From NCBI GenBank assembly GCA_009780955.1, contig WQZB01000031.1, positions 1-51,140 on the forward strand: 51,140 nt of DNA, written 5' to 3'. The first letter of the stretch is position 1. Every line of letters starts with the position of its first letter. A program made the translations under genes and the position numbers. Under the pieces are notes generated by a model. It was not told the DNA's origin and made no database searches. It saw only the letters and a program-made list of their open reading frames with translations. Shown here piece after piece: positions 17,268 to 24,559 of the stretch. Source of the stretch: Polyangiaceae bacterium. GTDB taxonomy: Bacteria; Myxococcota_A; Polyangia; Polyangiales; Polyangiaceae.

Positions 17268-18227
17268 TCAAACCTCGCTGCGCAAAACGACAATGCCGAC
17301 GTCGTCGCCGAGCTTTGGAACGCGCTCCGCTGCCCAGCCAAAAGTGCGGTTGTCGATGGTCACCGTGCCGCTGGTTCGGCCTGCCGCCGTTTTTTGAACG
17401 AGGTTCATGTCGGCCAGGGTCTTTTCGTTGATCGGCGGAGTGCCGCGTGCACCGTAGGTCGTTTTGGGGTCGAAAAGGAGCACATAAAAAATAGGAAGTT
17501 TGCCAAGCTCGCCGGTGCTCAAAAGGTGTTGTTGCAAATCGTGCTTGAGCGATTCCTGAAGATGGTAGGCGAAACGTCGGTAGGTCCAACCCGTGACATA
17601 CAAGCCGACGAGTGTGCCGTCATCCTTCTTCACGGGGACGCCTGCCACCCATTCCTTGTCAGGTCCTGCCGGGTTCGGCACACCTGGGAATTGGCCATTG
17701 GTTGCAACATACACTTCACCAGCGAGCGCCTTTTTGAGAGCAGGGTAGGCGCCAGCGAGATCTTTGCCGGCCATGACGTCTTGCTCGAGATCGTTGCGGA
17801 CAGCGATGCCATGGGTGTCGGTGAACGCAAAGAATGTAGATTTGGCGCGGGTGAGATCAGGCACGAGCTGGCGAACCCGGAGCAAGGCAGCGCGCACTCG
17901 CTGCGGATCGACTTCTTTGCCTGGTTCGCCCGGTTCCTTGGCAAGCTCGGTGGCCAATTTCCTGCCGCCTTCGGGCAGACCGCGTTCGATTTCGGCAACG
18001 TCTTCGTTTGCAAGCGAAACCATCGCCTCTACGTTGACTTTGGCAGCCTCTTCGCTGATTTTCGCTTTGTCCTGGCACCCCATGATCGACGCCGTAGCGA
18101 CTGCCGTAAGCACCCAAAACGCAAGTAGCGATAGACTGAAGGGCCTGTTTGCGGCGGTCGAACAGATACGTGTGAGGGCAAGCCTTCGCAACGCAAGCGA
18201 GATGAGCGACACGAGCCAGGCGAGCAT
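17268..18227 (-). CDS. Membrane or lipoprotein with Cache-like domain
   Basis: 319-aa protein from ATG 18227; the longer open frame would run through the tRNA-Leu gene on the other strand and is not credible. The N-terminus has a hydrophobic stretch ending in a lipobox-like ASIMGC; a TTG at 18191 would make this a simple lipoprotein signal. The domain from about 85 onward contains FFAFTDTHGIAVRND, AGEVYVATNGQF and WVAGVPVKKDDGTLVGLYVTGW, the sequence style of extracellular Cache sensor domains. No kinase or methyl-accepting module is attached, so it may act as a ligand-binding partner. The function is not established. Confidence 0.65.
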   Translation of the reverse strand: MLAWLVSLISLALRRLALTRICSTAANRPFSLSLLAFWVLTAVATASIMGCQDKAKISEEAAKVNVEAMVSLANEDVAEIERGLPEGGRKLATELAKEPGEPGKEVDPQRVRAALLRVRQLVPDLTRAKSTFFAFTDTHGIAVRNDLEQDVMAGKDLAGAYPALKKALAGEVYVATNGQFPGVPNPAGPDKEWVAGVPVKKDDGTLVGLYVTGWTYRRFAYHLQESLKHDLQQHLLSTGELGKLPIFYVLLFDPKTTYGARGTPPINEKTLADMNLVQKTAAGRTSGTVTIDNRTFGWAAERVPKLGDDVGIVVLRSEV

Positions 18228-18311
18228 GACGTGGAGTCTACGACGAAGAAGCAGGCTCGCGCGACGTGCCAGATCGTGTAAGATGACGATCGCATTTAGT
18301 ACGAGTGCAAG

Positions 18312-18395
18312 GCCGAAGTGGCGGAACGGTAGACGCAGCGGATTCAAAATCCGCCGGGGTAGCCCCCCGTGAGGGTTCAAGTCCCTCCTTCGGTA
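18312..18395 (+). tRNA. tRNA-Leu (CAA)
   Basis: Full cloverleaf. The acceptor GCCGAAG pairs with CTTCGGT (first pair G-U), the anticodon stem GCGGA/TCCGC frames loop TTCAAAA with anticodon CAA at 18345-18347, and there is a long leucine-type variable arm. The T-arm is GAGGG-TTCAAGT-CCCTC and the discriminator is A18395. CCA is not encoded. A strong palindrome 16 bp downstream may end transcription. Confidence 0.97.
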
Positions 18396-18410
18396 CGGAT
18401 TGGATAGGTA

Positions 18411-18450
18411 TAGGGGGCGGCCCCCTGTATGAGGATGCGGCCGCCCCCTA
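18411..18450. repeat. Palindromic repeat after tRNA-Leu
   Basis: Perfect 12-bp arms TAGGGGGCGGCC and GGCCGCCCCCTA around a 16-nt loop. A variant of the GTAGGGGC palindrome family. The position suggests it could serve as a terminator hairpin for tRNA-Leu, but no T-tract follows. Confidence 0.8.
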
Positions 18451-18629
18451 AGAGGGTGTTCGACAGGAAGATCGAGGGAAAGTGGGGGAGCCGCCCGAAG
18501 GTTTGGGTGGCCCGCAGACGAAAAGGCCGAGGCGTACTCTTGTACGTTGAGGTTTTTTCGTCGAGGACACGCCTAAAGATTCGGGATGGATCGCACGCTT
18601 TGTCCGATTTTTCCTGTCGAACACCCTCT
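18451..18629. mobile_element. MITE-like element with 19-bp inverted repeats
   Basis: 179-bp element with perfect terminal inverted repeats AGAGGGTGTTCGACAGGAA at 18451-18469 and its complement at 18611-18629. It has an internal second inverted repeat (GACGAAAA/TTTTCGTC) and no coding capacity. A clear target-site duplication is not visible. The motif TTTGTCCGATTTTT near its right end recurs near 50770, between the tRNA-Val and tRNA-Asp genes. No matching transposase is in the window. Confidence 0.75.
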
Positions 18630-18653
18630 AAGGAACTACGCGTTGTGTTGGTT

Positions 18654-18751
18654 GTAGGGGCGCCATTCATGGCGCCCGACCGCGGCGTTTTGGAATCCAT
18701 ACCAATGGCCGATCGCCGATCTCGAGAGCGCGCGATGAATCGCGCCCCTAC
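18654..18751. repeat. GTAGGGGC-family composite repeat
   Basis: Left end GTAGGGGC with hairpin GGGCGCCattcaTGGCGCCC; right end hairpin GCGCGATgAATCGCGC ending GCCCCTAC. About 50 bp of unrelated sequence lie between the two hairpins. This two-hairpin layout matches the copy at 6047-6105. It lies in the ~540-bp gene-free stretch after tRNA-Leu. Confidence 0.75.
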
Positions 18752-18771
18752 GAAAATACGTTTTGTTGGCC

Positions 18772-18797
18772 GTAGGGGCACCCCTTGTGGGTGCCCT
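18772..18797. repeat. GTAGGGGC-family repeat, half copy
   Basis: GTAGGGGCACCCC-ttg-TGGGTGCCC: one hairpin with the left terminal motif only. It shares its core with the copy at 38478-38504. Confidence 0.75.
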
Positions 18798-18941
18798 ATA
18801 TGGAGCGGCGCGATCTAGGCACTTGTCTCGATTCGCGCTGAGCCGTTGTGCGAGTGCCCGAGTGAGGCGTAATTTGGAATTGCGTTGGAACCGAATCAAT
18901 TTGGTTGCACTCCGAATCTTTTTTGGCCTAATGCATTCTCC

Positions 18942-19403
18942 ATGACGACTCTCCGAAACACGATTGAAGATCTCTCATCACAGTTTGCCAACAGCATCAT
19001 CGAAGCTTTGCGTGGTGCATCCATCGACGAGCTGCTCGACGTCGCTCACGGCGGACCTCGTCCTCGCGCCCGTGAAATGGGTGAATCCGTTGCTCCGCCC
19101 CGCCGCGTGCAGGGTGCTCGCCGCGGCCGTCGTACGGCGGGCGATATCGCCGATATGGTCGATTCGATTGTCGAGCTCCTGCAAAACAACCCCAATGGCC
19201 TTCGCTCCGAGCAAATCCGCGAGCAACTTGGCGTTGAGGCCAAAGAGTTGCCACGCCCACTGGCCGATGCGATGGAGCAAAATCTCATTACAAAAACAGG
19301 GCAAAAGCGCGCAACAACGTATTTCGTGGCGTCGGGCGACATTGCGATGGACAAGCGCCGTATCCGCAAGCCCAATTTGATCCGCCGCAACAAGCGCATG
19401 TGA
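18942..19403 (+). CDS. Winged-helix DNA-binding-like protein
   Basis: 153-aa protein from ATG 18942, which gives a sensible start MTTLRNTIEDLSSQFANSI; upstream in-frame codons are not protein-like. A helical N-terminal segment is followed by a basic Pro/Arg linker (about 45-70). Then comes a winged-helix-like domain (about 75-140): DMVDSIVELLQNNPNGL, RSEQIREQLGVEAKEL, PRPLADAMEQNLITK and a wing strand TTYFVA. The C-terminus is basic (KPNLIRRNKRM). This fits a chromatin or regulatory protein. Function unknown; rpsU follows 174 bp downstream. Confidence 0.75.
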   Translation: MTTLRNTIEDLSSQFANSIIEALRGASIDELLDVAHGGPRPRAREMGESVAPPRRVQGARRGRRTAGDIADMVDSIVELLQNNPNGLRSEQIREQLGVEAKELPRPLADAMEQNLITKTGQKRATTYFVASGDIAMDKRRIRKPNLIRRNKRM

Positions 19404-19577
19404 TTGCGGTGCCAATGGGGCCAACGGTGTTGGCAGGCATCGAATTCGGTTGGCGAGTGTCGTCATGAAGGGTGAAACCCACTCTTCGGGTGGTATTTTG
19501 CCTCTGGCGATGGCGAATTCTCCATGATAAAGGCCTGGACCTCCCTTTTCGTGGAACTTTGGTAAAAAAGGTGTTCG

Positions 19578-19811
19578 ATGCCGAGTGAAGCCGTCCAGTG
19601 TAAGCCGCTCGAGGTCGTGGTTAGCGACCGCGGAATTGAGCGCGCCATCAAAATGCTCAAACGCAAGCTCGCGTCCGAAGGTGTTCTTCGCGAGCTCAAA
19701 ATGCGCCGTCACTATATGAAACCGAGTGTCAAGCGCCGGAAGAAGCAAGCTGAGGCCGCGCGGCGTCGTCGCAAGCGGGCAAAGCTTGACGCAACTCCGC
19801 CAAAGAGTTGA
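19578..19811 (+). CDS. rpsU: 30S ribosomal protein S21
   Basis: 77-aa bS21. The conserved core reads LEVVVSDRGIERAIKMLKRKL, then GVLRELKMRRHYMKPSVKRRKK, with a basic tail. It is slightly longer than the usual 65-71 aa because of an Ala/Arg/Lys-rich C-terminus. S21 lies at the platform of the 30S subunit near the anti-Shine-Dalgarno. The start is clear: AAGGTG precedes the ATG. The gene is monocistronic by context and a strong hairpin lies 66 bp past the stop. Confidence 0.96.
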   Translation: MPSEAVQCKPLEVVVSDRGIERAIKMLKRKLASEGVLRELKMRRHYMKPSVKRRKKQAEAARRRRKRAKLDATPPKS

Positions 19812-19877
19812 CCGAAAAGAGCGATCGCCGCTTTTATTATACGCCTTCAAGTTGCCGCGAGTTCAAGGCGGTGGAAG

Positions 19878-19904
19878 GTGCGTGTGCTTGTATAGCACAC
19901 GCAC
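19878..19904 (+). terminator. Hairpin downstream of rpsU
   Basis: Perfect 11-bp stem GTGCGTGTGCT / AGCACACGCAC with loop TGTAT. No T-tract follows, so intrinsic termination is uncertain; it may stabilise the rpsU transcript 3' end. Confidence 0.5.
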
Positions 19905-19946
19905 ACGCTGTTGCACGGCTCCGTCAGAGGCCGCACCGCAGCCGCC

Positions 19947-19981
19947 AACGATGAAATCGCGTCGAATCGAAAGCGGTCTAG
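19947..19981. repeat. 35-bp direct repeat, copy 1
   Basis: 35 bases beginning AACGATGAAATCGCGTCGAA and ending AGCGGTCTAG, identical to 20073-20107 with a 126-bp period. A hairpin GCGCCGAA/TTCGGCGC follows immediately (19981-20006). The core is the one found in the other 26-bp-core copies. The 332-bp gap 19812-20143 otherwise holds only this pair and the rpsU hairpin. Confidence 0.9.
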
Positions 19982-20072
19982 CGCCGAATTATCGAGTTCG
20001 GCGCCATCGGGATTGGTATGGCCGTCGATCGCGGTGTTATGGCCGCGGTCGCTACATAATTCTATAGACCGC

Positions 20073-20107
20073 TAACGATGAAATCGCGTCGAATCGAAAG
20101 CGGTCTA
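20073..20107. repeat. 35-bp direct repeat, copy 2
   Basis: Perfect second copy of 19947-19981. It ends 36 bp before the start of the Nudix gene, so it may lie in its promoter region. Confidence 0.9.
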
Positions 20108-20143
20108 GAATCGTGTGCGCGTTTTCGCTCCACATAATATCCC

Positions 20144-20764
20144 GTGCTCATCTCCGCGATTGAAAAAAAGCTCGCGCGCCTCGGTGCTGTCGACTCGTTT
20201 GGTGGTGACAGGCCGCGTGCCGGCGTTGCGGCCATTCTGCGCCAAAGCGCGATCGATGCAGGCGCCGAGCTGCTCTTTATCCGAAGGGCTGAGCGCGACG
20301 ACGATCCGTGGTCGGGGCATATCGCATTCCCGGGTGGGCGCTACGAAAACGGCGACGTCACAATCCTCACCACGGCAGTCCGCGAGACCCGCGAGGAGGT
20401 GGGCATCGATCTCACTGCTGCCGTGCTCATTGCGCGCCTGCCCGACGTTCCCGCCTTTACGCGCGACAAGAGCGAATCTCTCATTGTGTCGCCATTTGTT
20501 TTCGCCATGCGTCCGGACTTTGTGTGGCAGCACACGCCGAATAGCGAGGTTGCCGAAGCACTTTGGATCCCGTTCGTGAGCCTTGCACGCGGTGAGGGGC
20601 GGGGAACCTTTCCGTGGTCGTGGGAGGGCGAATCGTTCGAGTTGCCATGCATTCGACTGCATCCCAACGGACACGTGCTCTGGGGGCTAACCTACCGCAT
20701 GGTCGAGACCATGTTGGAAGCCATGGGACCAGAAGACGACACCGCCGGACCGCTTTCGATTTGA
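20144..20764 (+). CDS. Nudix hydrolase, CoA-pyrophosphatase type
   Basis: 206-aa Nudix protein. The Nudix helix runs GGRYENGD...AVRETREEVGI (about 64-90), with Asp in the first acidic position as in NudL/YeaB-type CoA pyrophosphatases. The preceding GHIAFPGG is also typical of that group. The likely reaction is hydrolysis of CoA to phosphopantetheine and 3',5'-ADP, but the exact substrate is inferred. The start is GTG 20144. The stop TGA (20762-20764) lies inside a copy of the 26-bp-core repeat (TTTCGATTTGA), so the last codons may derive from it. Confidence 0.85.
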   Translation: MLISAIEKKLARLGAVDSFGGDRPRAGVAAILRQSAIDAGAELLFIRRAERDDDPWSGHIAFPGGRYENGDVTILTTAVRETREEVGIDLTAAVLIARLPDVPAFTRDKSESLIVSPFVFAMRPDFVWQHTPNSEVAEALWIPFVSLARGEGRGTFPWSWEGESFELPCIRLHPNGHVLWGLTYRMVETMLEAMGPEDDTAGPLSI

Positions 20765-20770
20765 AGCGAT
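20748..20770. repeat. 26-bp-core repeat copy at Nudix stop
   Basis: GACCGCTTTCGATTTGAAGCGAT overlaps the last codons and stop of the Nudix gene. It differs from the core at one or two positions. Confidence 0.7.
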
Positions 20771-20813
20771 CTCTTTGCGTTGGCTCGTTGCGTTGGCTTG
20801 TTGGTGGATGCGG

Positions 20814-20841
20814 GTAGGGGCGTATGGCCATACGCCCCTAC
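20814..20841. repeat. GTAGGGGC-family perfect palindrome
   Basis: 28-bp perfect palindrome from GTAGGGGCGTATGG to its complement, identical to the one at 49283-49310. It lies in the 370-bp gap between the convergent Nudix and nth genes. Confidence 0.9.
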
Positions 20842-20924
20842 ATTCATCGTGTTTTCGCGAGCCATACGCCGTACGTGGCTTTGTCGGTATGAGGTGTGCA
20901 AGCAATTGGGGGGGATTGGTGTGC

Positions 20925-20948
20925 GGGCGCCATGAATGGCGCCCCTAC
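20925..20948. repeat. GTAGGGGC-family repeat, right half
   Basis: GGGCGCCAtgaATGGCGCC ending CCTAC. With 20814-20841 it may form one composite element in this gap. A partial 26-bp-core repeat (TAGACCGCTTTCG) follows at 21048-21060. Nothing else is recognisable in 20771-21134. Confidence 0.75.
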
Positions 20949-21134
20949 GCAGAATGCGTTTTGTTAGCGGTTGCGTGTCATCGCGCCCGCGGGCATGGTC
21001 GACGAATGCGCGCAGCAACAATCAACGAATGATCATTGTGTCGTTCGTAGACCGCTTTCGCACGTTACCAGCTTGCCACGCAGCGTGGCGCTTTGGTCGG
21101 TGCTGGCGCATTAGCTACGATGAATGGAACGAAA

Positions 21135-21830
21135 CTACATCTTACGTTTGCTGCGCGTGGACTTGCGCCCAACGTGTTCGGCGTGGAATGCCGAAGGGCA
21201 CACATCGTTGAGGCCGCAGCCTTCGCAATTGGGTTTGCGAGCAAAACAAATTCGCCGCCCGTGAAAGATGAGCAGGTGGCTCGTGATGTCCCACTCTGCG
21301 CCTGGTAGAAGTAGGACGAGATCTTGTTCGATCTTCGTCGGATCGGCGTTCTTCGTCCAACCAAGGCGTTGCGAAACGCGCTGGACATGCGTGTCGACCA
21401 CAACGCCTTCGGGCTTGTTCCACATGACGCCGAGCACGACGTTGGCGGTTTTGCGCCCAACGCCGGGAAGGGCAACGAGCTCCGCGAGGGATCGCGGAAC
21501 CTCGCCGCCATGCTTTTCGACGAGCATCTGCGAAAGCCCGATGATGCTTTTTGTCTTTTGGCGGAAAAAACCGAGCGTCGAGATGAGTGACTCGACGTTC
21601 GCCGGATCAGCCTTTGCGAGTGCGGCCGAATCTGTGTAGAATGCAAATAACTTCGGCGTTGCTTTGTTGACGCTCACATCGGTCGTTTGCGCGCTGAGCA
21701 CGGTCGCGACGAGCAACTGAAACGCATTTTCGTGATCGAGCTCGCAGCGTGCGTTGGGGTGGATTTTCTTGAGCCGTGCGAGTGTTTCGACGGGCGGCGC
21801 CGTGGCTCGGGCGGCCTGCAATCGCGTCAT
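21135..21830 (-). CDS. nth: Endonuclease III
   Basis: Bifunctional DNA glycosylase/AP lyase of base-excision repair acting on oxidised pyrimidines. At 231 aa it is slightly longer than E. coli Nth (211). The helix-hairpin-helix is [14 protein letters not shown] with the catalytic Lys, the catalytic Asp is in [15 protein letters not shown], and the 4Fe-4S loop has spacing C-x6-C-x2-C-x5-C in [17 protein letters not shown]. The ATG overlaps the gyrA stop by four bases (ATGA), so nth is translationally coupled to gyrase A, an unusual pairing. Confidence 0.97.
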   Translation of the reverse strand: MTRLQAARATAPPVETLARLKKIHPNARCELDHENAFQLLVATVLSAQTTDVSVNKATPKLFAFYTDSAALAKADPANVESLISTLGFFRQKTKSIIGLSQMLVEKHGGEVPRSLAELVALPGVGRKTANVVLGVMWNKPEGVVVDTHVQRVSQRLGWTKNADPTKIEQDLVLLLPGAEWDITSHLLIFHGRRICFARKPNCEGCGLNDVCPSAFHAEHVGRKSTRSKRKM

Positions 21831-24463
21831 GAATTATCCTGGGTCGGCGGATTCCCGTCGGCAGGCACATCGCTTGATGGACCGCCGTCGCCTTCACCGG
21901 CGGGCGTTTCGGCGATGCGCTCGAGGGCAACGATGCGTTCTTCACCCTCCACGGCCATGATCTTGACGCCCTGCGCGTTGCGCCCAGTTTCGCGAATTTC
22001 GGCAACGCTCGTACGCAGTGTTTGGCCGCGATCCGTGATGAGCATGATTTCGTCGGTGTTCTCGACGAGCTTGATATCGACGACCGGTCCGTTGCGCTCG
22101 CTTGCATCGATGAGGATAATGCCTTTGCCGCCGCGGTTTTGCTGGCGAAATTCGTCGATGTTCGTGCGCTTGCCGTAGCCTTTCTCACACACGGCAAGAA
22201 CGAATGGGCGTGCGGGATCGGTCACGGCCATGCCCACGACCTCGTCGCCTTCAGCAACGTCGATCGCCTTGACGCCCACTGTCCCACGACCCATGGCGCG
22301 AACTTGCTCTTCGGGAAACCGAATCGACTGACCGTGCTTGGTGGCAATAAGGATTTCTCGTGAGCCATCGGTTAGTGCCGCGGACAAGAGTTGATCGTCG
22401 CCTTCGATTTTCACTCCAATGATGCCCTTTTGGCGGAAATTCTCGTACCCGGTTACCGCCGTTTTCTTGATTTGACCATGGCGCGTAATCGTAACCACAA
22501 ATTGGCCTTCCTCGATTTTCGGTACCTCGACAATCGCGGCGACCTTTTCACCTGGCTCCATGCCAACGAAGTTGACAATCGCGCGGCCCTTCGCATTTCG
22601 CGCGGCAAGTGGGATCTCGAAGACCTTTTTGACGTAGACCTTACCGCGGTCGGAGAAGAAGAACACGTAGGCGTGCGTCGACGCCACGAAGAGCTGGGTG
22701 ACCCAGTCTTCCTCGCGTGCTTCCATCCCTATTTTCCCTTTGCCACCTCGCTTCTGAGCCCGGTACTCGGACGGATGCGTCCGCTTGATGTACCCTGCAT
22801 GCGAAATGGTAACCACCATGTCCTCTTCTTGAATGAGGTCCTCGTCGGCGATATCCGCGTTGCTCACGACAATCTCGGTTTTGCGCTTGTCGGCGAACTT
22901 CGTGCGGATCTCTTCGAGCTCTGTGACGATGAGATCGAAAAGGACACTTTCGTGCGCGAGAATGTTGCGCAAATGTGCGATGGATTCACATAGCTCGGCG
23001 TATTCTGTGGCAAGCCTTTCTTGCTCGAGGCCGGTAAGCTTCGACAAGCGCATCTCGAGAATCGCTTTGGCCTGCCGCTCGGACAGAAAATAGTCCCGGG
23101 TCTCTTTCGCCCGCGTGATTTCTTCCTCGGGGCGGCCTGCGCGGCGGACGAAAGCCTCGAGGCCATGAAGTGGTAGCGCCATGAGGGCGGCGCGCGCCGA
23201 CTCGACGTCGCGCGATTCGCGGATTGTTTTGATGACGAGGTCGACTTCGGTGGTCGCCATGCCAAGGCCTTCGACGATTTCGCGAGCGGCTTCGGCCCGA
23301 CGGAGCTCGTAACGCGTGCGGCGTGTGACGACGTCGCGGCGGTGTTCGACGAAAACCTCGAGTGACTCTTTGAGATTCATCACGTGCGGTCGCCCGCGCA
23401 CGATGGCGAGATTGATGACGCCAAAAGACGATTGCAGATCGGTTAGGCGGTAAAGTTGGTTGATGACGACCTGCGGCAAAACATCTTTTTTGAGCTCGAT
23501 GACGAGGCGAATGCCATCGCGGTCGGATTCGTCGCGGGCCTCGGCGATGCCTTCAATTTTCTTTTCGCGCAAAAGCTCGCCGATGCGCGCATGAATCTTT
23601 GCCTTGTTCGTTTGGTAAGGGATTTCGGTGACGACAAGCTGTTCACGGTCGCCGCGACCAGGGGATTTTTCGACCTCGATGCGAGCGCGCATGACAATGC
23701 TGCCGCGGCCGGTGCGCTGCGCCTGCTCGATGCCACTGCGCCCGAAGATGAGGCCACCGGTCGGAAAGTCGGGGCCGGGCACTAGCTGCATGAGATCATC
23801 GATGGTGCATTTGGGATTTCGTATCAGGTGTACGGTTGCGTCGAGCACCTCGCCGAGATTGTGTGGTGGAATGTTCGTGGCCATACCAACGGCGATACCG
23901 CCGGTGCCGTTGACGAGAAGATTCGGAATGCGCGTTGGCAACACCGTGGGCTCGAGCTTCGAGTCATCGAAGTTCGGCGTGAAGTCGACGCATTCCTTGT
24001 CGATGTCGCTGAGAAACTCGATGGCAATCTTCGATAAGCGCGCTTCGGTGTAACGGTACGCAGCGGCCGGATCGCCGTCGACCGATCCGTAATTGCCTTG
24101 GCCATCGATGAGCGGGTAGCGGAGCGAAAAGCTTTGCGCGAGGCGCACCATGGCGTCGTAAACGCTTGCGTCACCATGGGGGTGGTACGAGCCAAGAACG
24201 GCGCCTACGATGGTGGCGCTCTTCTTGTACGCGACCGTTGGCAGGAGCCCTTGCTCGTGTGCAGAATACATGATGCGACGATGAACGGGCTTGAGACCAT
24301 CGCGTGCATCGGGGATGGCTCGACCAACGATGACGCTCATGGCGTAATCGAGGTAACTCGTGCGCATCTCGTCTTGAATCGAGATGGGTAACCTCTGTCC
24401 ATTGGTTGGCGGTCCGGGAGGCGCGGGCGCAGCCGGAGACGCAGGCGGATTGACGTTCGACAT
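21827..24463 (-). CDS. gyrA: DNA gyrase subunit A
   Basis: 878-aa type IIA topoisomerase A subunit. The catalytic Tyr is Tyr138 in AAAYRYTE. The quinolone-contact region reads [10 protein letters not shown], with Ala99 at the position of E. coli Ser83 and Asp103 at Asp87. The GyrA box QKRGGKG near 570 shows true gyrase rather than topoisomerase IV. It is followed by the six-bladed C-terminal DNA-wrapping domain, with repeated 'TRHGQIKKT' and 'TDRGQTLRT' elements. The N-terminus is Pro/Ala-rich before the conserved [16 protein letters not shown]. gyrB is not in the window. nth follows with a four-base overlap. Confidence 0.97.
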   Translation of the reverse strand: MSNVNPPASPAAPAPPGPPTNGQRLPISIQDEMRTSYLDYAMSVIVGRAIPDARDGLKPVHRRIMYSAHEQGLLPTVAYKKSATIVGAVLGSYHPHGDASVYDAMVRLAQSFSLRYPLIDGQGNYGSVDGDPAAAYRYTEARLSKIAIEFLSDIDKECVDFTPNFDDSKLEPTVLPTRIPNLLVNGTGGIAVGMATNIPPHNLGEVLDATVHLIRNPKCTIDDLMQLVPGPDFPTGGLIFGRSGIEQAQRTGRGSIVMRARIEVEKSPGRGDREQLVVTEIPYQTNKAKIHARIGELLREKKIEGIAEARDESDRDGIRLVIELKKDVLPQVVINQLYRLTDLQSSFGVINLAIVRGRPHVMNLKESLEVFVEHRRDVVTRRTRYELRRAEAAREIVEGLGMATTEVDLVIKTIRESRDVESARAALMALPLHGLEAFVRRAGRPEEEITRAKETRDYFLSERQAKAILEMRLSKLTGLEQERLATEYAELCESIAHLRNILAHESVLFDLIVTELEEIRTKFADKRKTEIVVSNADIADEDLIQEEDMVVTISHAGYIKRTHPSEYRAQKRGGKGKIGMEAREEDWVTQLFVASTHAYVFFFSDRGKVYVKKVFEIPLAARNAKGRAIVNFVGMEPGEKVAAIVEVPKIEEGQFVVTITRHGQIKKTAVTGYENFRQKGIIGVKIEGDDQLLSAALTDGSREILIATKHGQSIRFPEEQVRAMGRGTVGVKAIDVAEGDEVVGMAVTDPARPFVLAVCEKGYGKRTNIDEFRQQNRGGKGIILIDASERNGPVVDIKLVENTDEIMLITDRGQTLRTSVAEIRETGRNAQGVKIMAVEGEERIVALERIAETPAGEGDGGPSSDVPADGNPPTQDNS

Positions 24464-24489
24464 CGCGCTCAGGTGTTTAGCACGACTCG

Positions 24490-24513
24490 CCCGCTTTCGA
24501 TTTGACGCGATTT
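24490..24513. repeat. 26-bp-core repeat copy upstream of gyrA
   Basis: CCGCTTTCGATTTGACGCGATT, 27 bp upstream of the gyrA start, immediately beside a GTAGGGGC-family palindrome. Both repeat families meet in this bamA-gyrA spacer. Confidence 0.75.
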
Positions 24514-24517
24514 CGCC

Positions 24518-24544
24518 GTAGGGCGCAGCATGCTGCGCTCCTAC
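24518..24544. repeat. GTAGGGGC-family variant palindrome
   Basis: GTAGGGCGCAGCA followed by its near-complement ending CTCCTAC, a 27-bp palindrome in the short gap between bamA (ends 24560) and gyrA (starts 24463). Confidence 0.75.
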
Positions 24545-24559
24545 AAATGAGGTTAGAGG

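Noticed and set aside
18228..18380. Longer N-terminus of the Cache-like protein
   Set aside because: It would be translated through the reverse complement of tRNA-Leu.
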